Both the position numbers and the translations under genes were made by a program. Source: Hypericum androsaemum (Eukaryota; Streptophyta; Magnoliopsida; Malpighiales; Hypericaceae). Taken from it: DNA of 64,000 nt. Position 1 is the first letter of the stretch, and each line of letters opens with the position of its first letter. The notes under the pieces were generated by a model. It did not search any database, was not told the origin of the DNA, and worked only from the letters and a program-made list of their open reading frames with translations. Location: the NCBI GenBank assembly GCA_963995505.1, contig OZ023180.1, forward strand, positions 7,537,263-7,601,262, read 5' to 3'. Below are positions 35,767 through 47,829 of the stretch, piece by piece.

Positions 35767-36900
35767 TATTCGAATGGACGGAGAGTGTAGGAACTTTCTG
35801 GGCTCGTGGAAGGGATGCACTTTTGTCTTATGGGCTCACAATGCAAAAACGAAAGAGTATTTATTTGTGCCCCACAAGATTTCCGTCATGATTTATGTAG
35901 ACTCCGGAGTACTATTCTGTTAGATGGCAAGATGACCTATGTTATGTTCGAAAAAGTATGACAGTGCGTACTATGTGTTTGTAAATCCTCATTGTTGCTT
36001 ACAAACTTGTCTGTGTCTACTATGTGTTCCTCTGGTACGAGTTCTTATCTATCGAGTATGTAACTGTGATGCATGGTCGATGTTAGTGCGTCTGGATTTG
36101 AATGGTCATTTTTTTGAATAACTAAAATATGGTCTTCTTTATAATTGAATTTGTGATGTATGTAATGCCGACTTAGTGAGTTGCGTATCGGATGACTCGG
36201 GAGTGAGAACTAGGAACAAGCTCATGTATTTTATGGCACGATATTTATGTTTTTATTTAGACCAAGGACTTCTATGTATCACAGATGTTGTTTTATGATA
36301 TATCTTTAAAGTAAATGAGCCTAATTTTACTCCGTGGTAGATGTAGACCTGACCACGGTTCGAATTTATTCGAATTCATCAAAATATTAAACCATATTCA
36401 ATTCTTTACAAGACGAATCGAATATGAATTATGAATTTTTGAATTTGAATCGAATTATAATCGAATTCGAATCGAATTATAATCTAATTATAACCGAATT
36501 ATAATTGAATTATAACCGAATTTTCCCTCTCAAATCCTCCCATTTTATTTGAATTTTTTTAACATATATTATTATTATATGTACATGAATTTGAATCGAA
36601 TTTAACAAGAATTTAACTCGAATCAAATTTTCGAATCGAATTCGAATTAAATTCGCGAGTTTTGCGAATTATAAATATCTTGAACCGTATTTAATTCGTT
36701 TTATGACGAATTCAAATCAAATTTTTTACGAATCGAATTATTGACGAATCAAATCAAATTTTTAACGAATCGAATCGAATCGAATCGAATCACGAATCAG
36801 ATTCAATTCATGGCCAGGTCTAGGTGAATGACATGCTCATTTCTTGGGTGTGACAGAAGAAGAATGTAAAGTCTCTCTCTACTGGATGGTGAGATCCCAG
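35767..36900. repeat. host tandem duplication, unit 2 (with hAT insert)
   Basis: Direct copy of 34527-35230, interrupted by the hAT element at 36344-36822. It keeps blocks such as TATGGTCTTCTTTATAATTG and GTGTGACAG..GAAGAATGTAAAGTC. No coding function is recognised. Confidence 0.85.
36344..36822. mobile_element. non-autonomous hAT element, 479 bp
   Basis: Ends TAGACCTGACCACG and CATGGCCAGGTCTA form imperfect terminal inverted repeats. The flanks GGTAGATG (36336-36343) and GGTGAATG (36823-36830) are 8-bp target duplications matching at 6 of 8 bases, as expected for hAT. The uninterrupted site is seen in unit 1 of the tandem duplication near 35150. The interior is a monotonous run of GAATT/CGAAT motifs without coding capacity. 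Confidence 0.8.
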
Positions 36901-37152
36901 CTAGATCGTCTATAGCTGACCCAATTTGGGGAGGGAGGGAGCGATTTTATTTCACGAGCGGAGGAAAATGGGATTTTCTTTTTCCTATTTGTTTTAAATA
37001 AATTAAATCTAATATAATAAACAGGGAAGGTGAGTGGGACAGTGGGTAGCCTCTCGCCCAGATCTGACCAGAGGCACTTGCTTGCGAGTGTGATTTCCCA
37101 CGGGCGGCTCTGGTTTTTTAGCAAATGCCCCTGAGATATTCCGCCAGGAACA

Positions 37153-37580
37153 AAATAGGTAACATCAGAGACTTTGCCAGGAAGGAGGCATTGGCGGGTG
37201 TTGACTGAGATAGTCAAAATAAATAAACAACAAGAAAGAGAGAGGGTAAGTGGTTTTCTTCTAGGTAGGTATGGCGGGGTCAAATACCTTGACCTGAGGC
37301 GCTGTCTTTCCAATTCCAAAAGATTCTTATAAAATGAATAGCCATCAGAGAGAATGCAACTTGTCTTGTTCTGTTAACAAGTTGATCAGTTTTTTAAACA
37401 ATATTTTGCGACTATAGTACATCAAGTCGTTAAAGCAATGGGAAAGAACGAGGCAGTTAACCGAAAACGTGGGAAAATTTATTTAATACGCCCTCAACAT
37501 GAAGACAAAGTTAGAAACTTCAACTCATCTTCATATAGCTGATGCAAGTTGGCCCTGTAGGTGTACGGATACAGATAAAA
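37153..37580 (+). repeat. kinase upstream region, arm 1 of inverted duplication
   Basis: The reverse complement is at 50478-50880. Shared stretches include GAGAGGGTAAGTGGTTTTCTT, GGGGTCAAATACCTTGA, CAAGTTGATCAGTTTTTT, AAGACAAAGTTAGAAACTTC and CATCTTCATATAG. Copy 2 lacks a ~60-base stretch and has small indels. The arm ends about 240 bp before the kinase ATG. Confidence 0.9.
37201..37294 (+). promoter_or_regulatory. W-box cluster upstream of the kinase gene
   Basis: TTGACT (37201-37206) and its complement AGTCAA (37212-37217) form an inverted pair five bases apart. GGTCAA (37278-37283) and TTGACC (37289-37294) form a second, outward-facing pair. The core TTGAC[C/T] is the binding site of WRKY factors, and W-boxes are common in promoters of this kinase family. 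Use in this gene is inference, since such hexamers also occur by chance. They lie 530-620 bp before the ATG. Confidence 0.45.
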
Positions 37581-37823
37581 AAAACATTGCATGCAAGTTG
37601 TTCAATTAGATTGGCTAATTGAAGTAGTAAAGTCACCTCATGGGGACATACGAATAGTTTTTATAATTGTTATATATCTTTAACTTTGAATGAGTGAGAG
37701 AAAGAAGATGTGGAAAATCTAGCTACTGATAAACAACTTCAAGCTACTCTGGACCTGGTAAACCTTGTTGTGCTGCAAGAAAAGGGAGAGAAGTAGACTT
37801 GTTGTAGTAAAATTGCAAGTGCG

Positions 37824-40513
37824 ATGAGATCTTCTGCTTTAGGAGGTGGTTTCTGTTTGCTCTTGATATGGCTTCTTCTGCAATTCTGCCACCCTGTGGA
37901 ATCTTTTATCTACCATGTCTCGATATGCAACAATACGAGGAATTACACTTCCGGAGGCGCTTACCAGCAGAACCTAAACCTCACCATCGATTCTCTAGTT
38001 GCCAATGCTTCTTTGACAGGGTACTACAAGGCTGTCAACGGCCACCAACCCAATGCGTCTTATGGCCTCATCCTCTGTGTCCCGGAAGTCACCAGTGAGA
38101 ATTGCCGTGCTTGTGCGGTTTACGCATCAGCAGCTGTCAGGAAGGATTGCCCCCACCAGGTTGAAGCTTCGATCGTGTCGGTCTTCTGTACGTTGCAATA
38201 CTCCGACACCCTCTTCTTCTCGGTGGCTGACAGCAAACCGAGGTATTACTATTACAACACAAAGATTGCATCTGACCAAGACATTTTCAACAACGGGATG
38301 CGGAACTTGCTTGGGAATGTCTCATCCGACGCTGCAGCTAATACTTCCAGATTAGCTTATGGGAGGAGTAGTTTGTCGGATTCTGTTGATATATACGTTT
38401 TGGCACAGTGCACCAAAGATATATCAGGGAATGACTGTTTGGGTTGCCTGCAAAATGTTTTTAACCATTACATCCTGCAAGGTAATCGCACTAAGGTAGG
38501 TGGTCGGGCGCATGCAGTGAGCTGCTATGTTAGATTCGAGACATTTTCCTTCTACCAATCATCCTTGCTGCCTCCTTCGCCCCCTCCCCCGCCGTCGTCT
38601 TCTCCTCCATTACTTGCTCAATCTCCCGAAACAACAACAACAAATTCAACCCGGCAGGAAGGTAAACAAACATGTGTTGATCATCCATTCACTTGCATTC
38701 GAACACAATACAATGAAATGTCGCTGTGATTTGTAAAAATTGTCTAACTGTGCAGGAAAAAGCAACAGAACCATTCTCTACGTGGCCATTCCGGTAGCTG
38801 TTGCTGCTACTGTGGTTGCGTCCCTTGTCTGTGGTTGCTTCTTCTGGAGGAGGGCGAACAGAAAGAGGGTAGAAACCGCAAGTAACAGCAAATATGACAT
38901 CAGCCTCCATAGTTGTTAGTTCCTAATTTCGAGCTGCCATTAGTCTTTCGAATCACTATGTTCAGAACGAGACTAATCCATCTTTTTCCTTGCGGTGTTC
39001 AGATGAAACCAGCGAGAACGAGAGCAGGGAGGCGTCGCTTATGATATCTCTAAACACGCTGGTGAGAGCAACGGAAAGCTTCAGTGATTCGTGTAAACTC
39101 GGAGAAGGTGGCTTTGGTCAAGTTTACAAGGTACATGCAATTTGATATATTAATCTTGTTTTTCCATGCTATATAGATGAATTTGCGATTGTTTACAAAG
39201 GCTGCTGCTTCCTCAGGGAATACTTCCCGGTGGACAAGAAATAGCTGTGAAGAGACTATCAAGTAGTTCAAAACAAGGTCTTGAAGAGCTTAAAACAGAG
39301 GTTACTCTGGTCGCCAAGCTGATGCACCGAAATCTAGTTAGGCTGGTGGGTTTTTGCTTAGAGGAAGAAGAGAAGCTGCTCGTCTACGAGTACCTGTCCA
39401 ATGGGAGTCTGGACAAAGTCCTTTTTGGTACATATCCTTTCTTTGGTCTACTACCTATTACTTGTCTGATTACAGTTAACTATTCAGTGTTTAATGAAAA
39501 TTGGATAGTTAAAAGGTTGTTTAAAGGTATGTTTTTTCTTTGAATCTGTGCATGAGGAGACCAGAATCAAAGATCTACTGTGGAATGGGAAAGGCGATAC
39601 AAGATCATTGTTGGCCTTGCTCGAGGACTACTTTACTTGCACGAGGATTCTCAGCTCAGGGTCATTCATCGTGACCTAAAAGCCAGCAACGTTCTTCTGG
39701 ACGCTGCCATGGATCCAAAAATATCAGACTTTGGCTTGGCGAGGCTCTTTCCCGGAAGCCAAACCCACTGCAATACAGGTCGTATTGCTGGTACATAGTA
39801 AGTTTCGACTTGCTCTCGAACTTCCTAAATGAACCATGACATCTTTACAGCATTTCTTTGCTAATTTAGATGTCTGTTTTAACAAGGCTCATCCTTTGCT
39901 TCCTGTGTCTGATTCCTTGTAGTGGTTATATGGCTCCGGAGTACGTTAAGCTTGGACAATTTTCAACTAAATCAGATGCCTACAGCTTTGGAATTCTGGT
40001 TCTAGAGATTGTGACCGGCCGAAAGTGCTGTAGCTTCGAGAGCATGAATTTGCAGAGTGTTGTAAGCGGCATTCTATAACTTCCCATTTTTCGTGCCGTT
40101 CATTTGGCAACTATGTGATCTTGTTACAAGCATGCGACTTAATTACTTTTCAGGCATGGGATTATTGGTCTAATGGAACAGCCTTGGATTTGGTGGATCC
40201 TGTAATGGGCGACCAATGGTCGAGAGATGAAGTACTAAAGTGCATCCAAATTGCATTGATGTGTGTCCAAGAAGCCGCAGCCGAAAGACCTACAATGTCT
40301 GAAGTTATTACGATGTTCTCCAGTTATACTGTGACTGTTCTTGCTCCGTCAAAACCAGCATTTTATGTGTGGAAGGAGATCGTCGAAAGTTTCGGATCGA
40401 ATCCAGTGCATGAGAGTGCTGCAGCAGCCTCTCAACCGCATAGAAGCTCTGCAACAGAGTCCTCTGAGCAATCCATCAACGAGATGACCATCACAGATTT
40501 AGATGCTCGTTGA
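37824..40513 (+). CDS. cysteine-rich receptor-like protein kinase (CRK, DUF26 family)
   Basis: This appears to be an intact plasma-membrane Ser/Thr receptor kinase with an apoplastic ectodomain; CRKs act in defence and oxidative-stress signalling. Seven exons fit GT-AG junctions and keep the frame: 37824-38661, 38756-38914, 39003-39130, 39217-39427, 39560-39797, 39923-40061, 40154-40513. They give 690 residues, a usual CRK length. Residues 1-27 are a signal peptide. Two DUF26 domains follow with C-x8-C-x2-C motifs ([13 protein letters not shown] and [13 protein letters not shown]), then a Pro-rich linker (~245-265) and a transmembrane helix (~286-309). The kinase domain has the glycine loop [11 protein letters not shown] (365-375), IAVKRL with Lys387, HRDLKASN with Asp484, DFG at 502-504 and GTYGYMAPEY. 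All catalytic residues are present, and it is of the RD type. The first ATG precedes the hydrophobic signal sequence and is conserved in the pseudogene copy. Confidence 0.95.
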
Positions 40514-41256
40514 ATGTCGTCGAGGAAATGATGTTCATCGGCAGGCTTCTCGGGGGTAAATGTGTCATTGTAAATTTGTGGGTGACAAGTTTTGTCGATG
40601 CAGAAGCGAGAATCATTGGTGGAAGTTGCAGCATCTTTACCCATTTGTTTTTTTAATACCATCTCCTCGTTAGCGTTCACGTTCGTACAAATACTTATTT
40701 GTTGGTACTTGACATTTATTTGTTAATTTTTTAAAATTATATTAAAATAATATATATGTATGTTAATTACTAAACATAACACCAAATTTTCAATCTTAAC
40801 CTACTCGAGTACAATTTTTTTAATTTGCCTCTTTGGTATCTTTATATTAAGTTATTTTAATGAACGAATCAATTATATTTACATTTTTTTAATGTTCTTT
40901 GTCGCTTGAGAATAATCAAATGATAGTTAATTTTTTTTAAAATAAAATAATTTTTGAATTACACAGACCCGCGGATGGCCCTCATCCTGTCCAATTTTTT
41001 TAGGATCCGAATCTTGCCTGAATCCTTATTTCTAAAGAGGATAATAGTGAAGATTTGGGTCCGCCTTTCAAAAAGAGGATAAGGATCTGGGCCCTATGGA
41101 TTCTACCCGGATCCTGCACATTGCCATCTCTATTAAGTAGAAAGAAATAATATCACTCGTTCCCATTTCAAATAAGAAAAATAATAAAAATTACAAACTG
41201 TAAATAGCTGAAAAATGTTGCAATACATCTGTTTGGGAAATAATACAAACGTGTAC
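40514..41256. other. 3' flank of kinase gene, AT-rich spacer
   Basis: AT-rich DNA with no gene recognised. A GC-richer stretch at about 40965-41130 has the palindrome-like pieces GATCCGAATCTTGCC and GGATCTGGGCCC. It could be the remnant of a small DNA transposon, but no clean terminal repeats or target duplication were found. Confidence 0.4.
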
Positions 41257-41924
41257 CGTGTTTGCTACGGGACGCGATTTGGTCCTGGGCCCATTATCCA
41301 GAACGGGCCTGAATTTTATAAGGCCCGGGCGCACGTTGGGGCATGCGAGGGTATTATAGTCAAAATACCTAACACCACGGCGACGCGCGTGGCTGTTTCA
41401 AAATAAAAAATCCAGCTTAAAAAATAGACCAGACGGTTGGCAAGCAGATTTTTCAAGATCCAATTCCTCCTTCCTCATCAGGATCAAAACAAAAAGGGAT
41501 AAACTCCCATTTTCTCGCGATCTACAAATCAGAAATCCTAGATCACACTAAAAGGATGGTGATTGGAACTGCAAAAACTACTGCAATCATTCATGGATCT
41601 TCAAATTACAGAGCAAGAAACTACTGCAACCACCCTAGAAGAAACACAAAAGACGTCAATAGATCTTCAAATTATAGAGCAAGTAACTTCAACCATTGAA
41701 GGTTAGTCGATCTCCTCCATCCCTCTCCTTACATCAAACTACAACCATCCATTTTGAAAATCAACATCGAAATCTAAAACTGCTGCAGATCCAGAGCAAC
41801 ATATGGACGAGATAGCATGTTCAAATCAACACTGTTCAAAAACTTTGCCTATGCAATCCCAGAGAGGTAATTATTAGCCTGTAGCTCATAGCTCGTAGCT
41901 CGTCTTTGTACTAAAGATGTAGTT

Positions 41925-42075
41925 ATTGTTATGTTATAATTTAATGATTTGTGATGATATAATTTAATAGTTTGTTATGTTACGAGTGAATGGTTCGTTA
42001 TGATATGATTTAATAGTTTGTTCAGTTATAATTAAGTTGTTTATTTTCTTATGATAAATGGAATGTTCTGTCTTA
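41925..42075 (+). repeat. ~22-bp minisatellite, intron 1 of transposase
   Basis: Degenerate units such as TTATGATATGATTTAATAG and TTTGTTATGTTACGAGTGAA. They lie in a presumed intron between GTAATTATTAG (41872) and TTTTTATGCAG (42127). It is the same family as the arrays at 42885-42965, 43750-43885, 44510-44995 and 47830-47990. Confidence 0.65.
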
Positions 42076-42884
42076 AAATAATATTTTATTATTCTAGATT
42101 GGTATGTTCAGTTTTCTTTTTATGCAGACTCAAAATTAGAACAACAGAAAAAAGAAGAATTCTAAAAACAAAAACAGTTTACAATCCCTGATGATTTGAT
42201 AGAATTTTACTATTCTTACGCATGAATACCATATACATTTCAAATACGTCTGCAACAAAGAGAGTTTCCGTCAACCATCTAAGGATTTTAGATAGAAGGA
42301 TGCTCGGCCTTATGATCAAAGAGAGGAAAGAGTTGGGTGCCGTACAATAATTTATTTCCATTATTCGATAGAGACATCCACTTATTATATAAAGGAATGG
42401 GTTGTTTAACATAATGATCACGAACTACACTCTGAGGTGTATTCCCATATACACAGATCAGTCAGAGCTCTCAATCCTATTCAACAACACATAGCTAACA
42501 TAAATAGTCAAATAGGTATCCCACTAAAATTATCTTACGAACTGATGGCAGCAGCTGCTGGAGGTAAGCAACATCTTGAATTCCTTCACGTGGATCTAAA
42601 AAGCTATCTAGGCAGTCGAAGACAAAGGGCAATAAAAAGAGGTGAAGCTACTGCACTGCTCGAGTATGTCTAAACAGAAGCATACCAAAATCTATCTTTT
42701 TATTATGATATAAAAGTAGACTGTGAAGAAAGAATTGCAAATATTTTTTGGGCCGAAAGAAGGATAAGGATGGACTATAAATATTTTGGTGATGCAATCT
42801 GCTTCGACACAACATACCGAACAAACAAAAATTTTCGGCCATTAGGTATGTTGAATGGTGGTTTGTTGACTTCTAATTAAATGA

Positions 42885-42965
42885 TTTGTTCAGTTCTGAT
42901 TGAATAGTATGTTCAGTTCCGATTGAATCGCTAGTTCAGTTTTGATTGAATAGTTTGTTCACATC
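42885..42965 (+). repeat. ~22-bp minisatellite, intron 2 of transposase
   Basis: Three to four units of the type GTTCAGTTCTGATTGAATAG fill most of the intron 42846-42971. Its splice sites (GTATGT...ATATAG) join the codons for RPL and ALFFGY in frame. Confidence 0.75.
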
Positions 42966-43749
42966 ATATAGCCCTATTCTTTGGATACGACAACCATTGC
43001 ATGTGCTACATTTTTGGAGCAGCTCTTCTATTTGACGAGACAACAGATTCATTTTGATGGTTGTTCAAAATTTTCTTAAAGTGCATGAATGGCAAAGCAC
43101 CAGAAATAATCTTCACTGACCATGATGCATCAATATCTAGTGCCATCGGGTCTGAGATGCCAAATACGTACCACTGTCTTTGTACATGGCGTGTACTAGA
43201 GAACGCGAAGAAATATCTCAGCCATCTATACACATCTAAGATAGCAAATTCATTTCTTTATATGATAAATGAGGTAGACGATGAGTAAGAGTTTAATTAT
43301 GAATAAAATCTCATGTTACAAGAGAGTTTCAACTCTATTGGACACAAATGGCTTAATAAAATGCACAAATCAAGAAGAAAATAGTCATTTGTATGGGTTA
43401 AGCAATACTTCACTGCTGGGATGGTCACAAAATAAGTTGTTGAATCCTTCAACAACATTATAAGGTGGTATTTACAATCAGAATATAACCTTCTACAGTT
43501 CTTTACACATTTTAACCATCTTTTGGATAGTAGAAAGTATGAAGTAACTTAGGCCGACTATGAATCGAAGGATAAGAGGTGCAATAACAAAAATAGATGC
43601 AACCAATTGCTAAATTCAGCAGAAATCTATACATATTGCATGTATAAAAAGTTTCAAAAATAATACGATCAATCTGCTGACTACATGATAGAGCTACAAT
43701 GGGACAACCAATATCTCACAGGTAAGCCAAATTAATGGTATGGTTGTTT

Positions 43750-43885
43750 GTTTTGTAACGTACATATGGTATGCTCTGTCACTACTTTGTTTGTTCTGTT
43801 ATGATCCAATGGGTTGTTCCGTAATAATCCAATAGTTTATTCTGTGATAATTCAATGGTTTGTTCTGTGATGATTAAATGATCTT
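43750..43885 (+). repeat. ~22-bp minisatellite, intron 3 of transposase
   Basis: Five to six units such as GTTCTGTTATGATCCAATGG and TTTGTTCTGTGATGATTAAA fill the intron 43722-43903 (GTAAGC...TATACAG). Confidence 0.75.
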
Positions 43886-44286
43886 TGTTAATATCATATA
43901 CAGATCACATCAGACACTACATTATCTACACACTTTCAAAGGAAGACCCTTTACTTAAGCAAGATGAGAAAATGGTGCAGATTCACAAGTCACAAATGAT
44001 ACTCACATGCACGTGCCATTTGTATGAAATAGTTGGGCTATTTTACAAATACATATTAATAGTCATGAGAACTTTGAGATCCTTAGAAGAAGAAGAATTC
44101 AGAGAGATGCCTAACTATTATGTTATAAAAAGGTAAACAATAAAAGCTAAGGATGGATTGGAGTCATCCGAGCTCCCTATAAGTAGCGGTCAGAAAAGTA
44201 ACAACACCGAAAGCTTCAATAAAATAAAATACAAGCTATTGGAGTTGGCAGATGAAGCCTCATTGCTACCATGAGACATCAAATCT

Positions 44287-45519
44287 GACAACGTAAAGAC
44301 GCTCAAACACAATCAGCACAACTGGATGATGTTTAGACATCAACATCTCAACCAGTTGGCAAAACTTTAAAGATGAGAAAGAATCAAAGAAAGTCAAAGA
44401 ACATAATAAAGAGTAAAAAAGAGATCGGGAAAAAGGAAAAGTACAAACATTTAGCGATAGACTTGAACAATCCTACCCATTAACAAGATAATAAGATATT
44501 TTTATGTTTAGGTTTATCATGTTAAGATACAATTGTTGGCTCAATAACGATGCAATGGTTTATCTTGTTATAATACAATAGTTTGTTTTCTAATCATCCA
44601 CCGATTTATCTTGATATTATACGATGGTTTGCACAGTTATGATACAATGATTTATTATGTCATGATCAAATAGTTTTATACGGGTGAGGCATGCTTGTGA
44701 CACGCATGATTTCTCCCCTAGACTAATGGCACGCATGTGATATTTCTCCTAGAGAATATCACATGGTTATTGCTCTGTTATGATAAAATGGTTGGCTGTG
44801 TTACGATATAATAGTTTGCTCTGTTACGATACAATAGTTTGCTCTGTTACGATACAATGGTTAGCTACGTTGCAATATAATAGTTTTCTCTGTTACGATG
44901 CATTGGTTTGCTATGTTATGATACAATAGATTTCTTTGTTACGATGCAATGGTTGGCTATGTTACAATATAATAGTTTGCTCTGTTTTGTTAACTCAACC
45001 AAGCAACAACAACTAAAAAAGGCAACTCTGTGGACAATTCAACCATGTTTCAACAATGAAAAATGTTAACTCAGTGAATAACTCGACCAAACTTCAACAA
45101 TGGAAGACGAAGACTCAGTACATCTTCCCTCGTCCATACCAAGATTCATTATTTCTGATAATCCAATGAAGAGTAAGAGGAGGACAAGGATGGGAATTTT
45201 GAGTTTCAACCAGTTTGAGAAGAAATATTTAGATGGAATTCGAGATTACGAGAAGAATATGGAGACGAGATTTGACATTTGTTTCATAAAACAAAGGTTG
45301 GCTCTGTTACGATATAATGGTCAACCATCAAAAAATAATATCTGTATATCTGCAATATCAACTATCAATTTGAATAAACCATGCACATGCTTAACATAAT
45401 ACATCTGAAATGACTCGTAATGTCAACCAAACCATGAACTTCAAAACTAGCAGCATGTTCAACAATAGTTCCTACAACAAAGTGCACAAGTTCACCAACA
45501 TGCACAACATTCTTTTTGC
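44287..45519. repeat. spacer between the convergent MULE genes, with minisatellite array
   Basis: The largest block of the ~22-bp repeat (about 44510-44995) has many units close to TTTGCTCTGTTACGATACAA. A short open frame on + (45100-45399) has no recognisable domain, although it ends with another repeat unit (GGCTCTGTTACGATATAATGG) read as codons. Confidence 0.65.
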
Positions 45520-47032
45520 TCATTTGACCCCCTTCTTCATGCCTTTACACTCTCTCGATTTTATGGCGGCTTGCACTATCAATGACAACACAAGATTAAC
45601 AAGATGCACTGCTATTGTCTTCAACATATTCTTCCTAGCATCAATGAGAAATGCAACTGTCCTCCAATTCACTTTGTACATTGGTTCAATCTCATTCAAT
45701 AGGCAACATTTAGTGTATAGTTCATAGAAGATGGATGCATAAACTCTACAACTTTGGTTATCGGGTTGCTTCAGAACACCATGCAAAATCCTGAATTCAT
45801 ATTCTTCAACATTTACTTCTCTGAATTCACTCTGAAAGTAAATAAAAAGACCAAAAATATTATGTGCATGGTTGATCAACTCCTCTTCCTTCTTTACAAC
45901 ATCTATGCTGTCTAAGACATAACAGTCTTTCGAGACAACATCAATCACGAACACAGAGAATTGATCGTTATGGAACCATAGAAAAATCCACTGTCAACAA
46001 AACAGAAACGAAAATAAAAATCAACACAAAAATTGAGAGCCGCAATAATGAGAATAGTAAATAAAATATCTGCAGTTAAACTTACATAGAGAATCTTCTT
46101 CTTGGCTTCAAGTTTACTCACACAAGAGAAAAAACCTCAATCATATTCTCAATATCTACCACATGAGCACGAGGGTTGGTGATTCCATCAACATATGGAT
46201 GTTCGGGCTTCAACCACCTCTCCTATAAAGATTGATGAAAAAAAGGCGAAGTCAGACAATTCACATCTAATGGTTTACAATGTTATTACTCAATAGTATA
46301 ATATCCACTGCTATCCAAATAGGGAGAAGCACATGATTAATCTCTCCCCACAGGCTTTCTTGCCTTTGAGATGATATCTGAGATACCAATTTAAGGCTGC
46401 TGATGAAAGCCACTTCATTAGACCGAGAGATTTAATGTCGTCCCACACAAATTTGATATTACTATTCCATCCAAAAATCTCCCCTCTCAAAGCCACAATA
46501 AATTATAAAAAAAATACAGCATAAAAATATTGCACAACCATCCAAAATGGATCCATGACATTCACACAATCAAATTAAGGTATATTGTATGGCCTGTTCT
46601 CTGTTGCATACTTTCAGATAACATCATGCATATCATATGTCATCTCTGTGAAGGCTTTCTTGGAATCCGCAGCCACCTCTGGTTGATGAACAAAATTTTC
46701 AACACCCTTATTGTATCTGGGAGGTGCGTTGTTAACCTTTACCTCTCTTTTAAGTACTTCAATCTCAGCAGGGGTCAACTCATGCATAATAGCCCACTCA
46801 ACGTCAGCAGCAGCAATAATTGCTTTTCCTTTTTCCTTTTTCCCCTTCTAAGGGCGAGGAGGAGGATCCATTGCAGGTACAACATCAGCTCCTACTACCC
46901 CTTTGTCCTTATTCCCCCTCTTACGACTAGGAGGAGAATCCATTTGTGGTACATCAAAAGCTGTACACCCGGGCACCAGTAACATCATCACCACTACCCA
47001 TATTACCCATCTTCTTCTTTTTTCTAGCACTC

Positions 47033-47380
47033 AGCTTTGCTGAAATCTCATCTACATATGCAAAAAGAATTTATGTAAAATTTGGATCATCAAATATGCT
47101 CTGCGAATCAGAATCTTTTAGCTTTGCTGAAACCTCGTCTACACGGGCATAAATCAACTCTGTAAAATTTGGATCATTAAACAAGCTCTGCGAATCAGAA
47201 TCTTTTAGCTTTGCTGAAACTTTGTCTAAATGGGCATAAAGTAACTCTGTAAAAATTGGATCAATAAACAAGCTCTGGGAATCATAATCTTTTAGCTTTG
47301 CTGAAACCTCATCTACACGAGCAAAACGTAGTTGTGTAAAAATTAGATCATTAAACAAGCTCTACGAACCAGATTCTTTG
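47033..47380 (-). repeat. four 87-bp coding repeats (29-residue)
   Basis: AGCTTTGCTGAAA starts at 47033, 47120, 47207 and 47294, exactly 87 bp apart. On the minus strand each encodes a 29-residue unit of the type DEVSAKLKDSDSQSLFNDP + NFTELIYAR. The period is a multiple of three, so the repeats arose and were kept in frame within the Ulp1-like protein before it decayed. Confidence 0.9.
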
Positions 47381-47829
47381 GACTGGCTTGCATCTCCAAC
47401 AGGTTGATTAATGTTATGTGTGGCAACAAATTTATCAAAAAAAAATTCAAAACCTAACGAGAAAGAGGGAGGATCAAAATCATTACCTGCCCCGTCCTTA
47501 ACAACCCCCCTACTTATTTCACCAACATGAGGTGAATCATCCTTTTTCTCATCACCATGATGATGATCAGACTCTCTGTCCTCTTCGGTCTCCTTAACAA
47601 CTTCTTGTGATAGACCCTCTTCCCCTCTAACAGCGTCTTCACTCATGCTTGATAGTGATGTGAAAACATCACTCTAAATGTTCTCACACGGAGTGGCGCC
47701 ACTAGTTTGAGTAGGCGCATAATCTGGATCCTTTTTGTCATCTGCATCAGACTTTCGACCTCTCCTCAACTCTCTCATACGCATCGCCTGTTACAGTATA
47801 TATTAACAATAAATTGTCAAAAAAGAACA

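Larger units (their letters stand above)
42128..44286 (+). pseudogene. MULE transposase (FAR1/MURA type), degenerate
   Basis: The order of motifs matches FAR1-related transposases. There is an N-terminal FAR1-like region ending in KEWVV*HNDHEL (about 42425). ELMAAAAGGKQHLEF and VDLKSYLGSRRQRAIKRGEA follow at 42540-42655, then CEERIANIFWAERRIRMDY (about 42722-42775). The DDE core comes after an intron (42846-42971), with FGAALLFDETTDSF and FTDHDASISSAIG (about 43111). A SWIM-like zinc finger (LTCTCHLYEIVGLFYKYIL) follows a second intron (43722-43903), but the later Cys and His ligands are both Tyr. Stops occur in exons, for example near 42202, 42671 and 43056. The usual catalytic-region motif CLWHI reads CTWRV. 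It is non-functional. Confidence 0.85.

Noticed and set aside
40965..41130. A further small DNA transposon after the kinase gene
   Set aside because: Inverted-looking GC-rich pieces are present, but no consistent terminal repeats or target duplication could be found.
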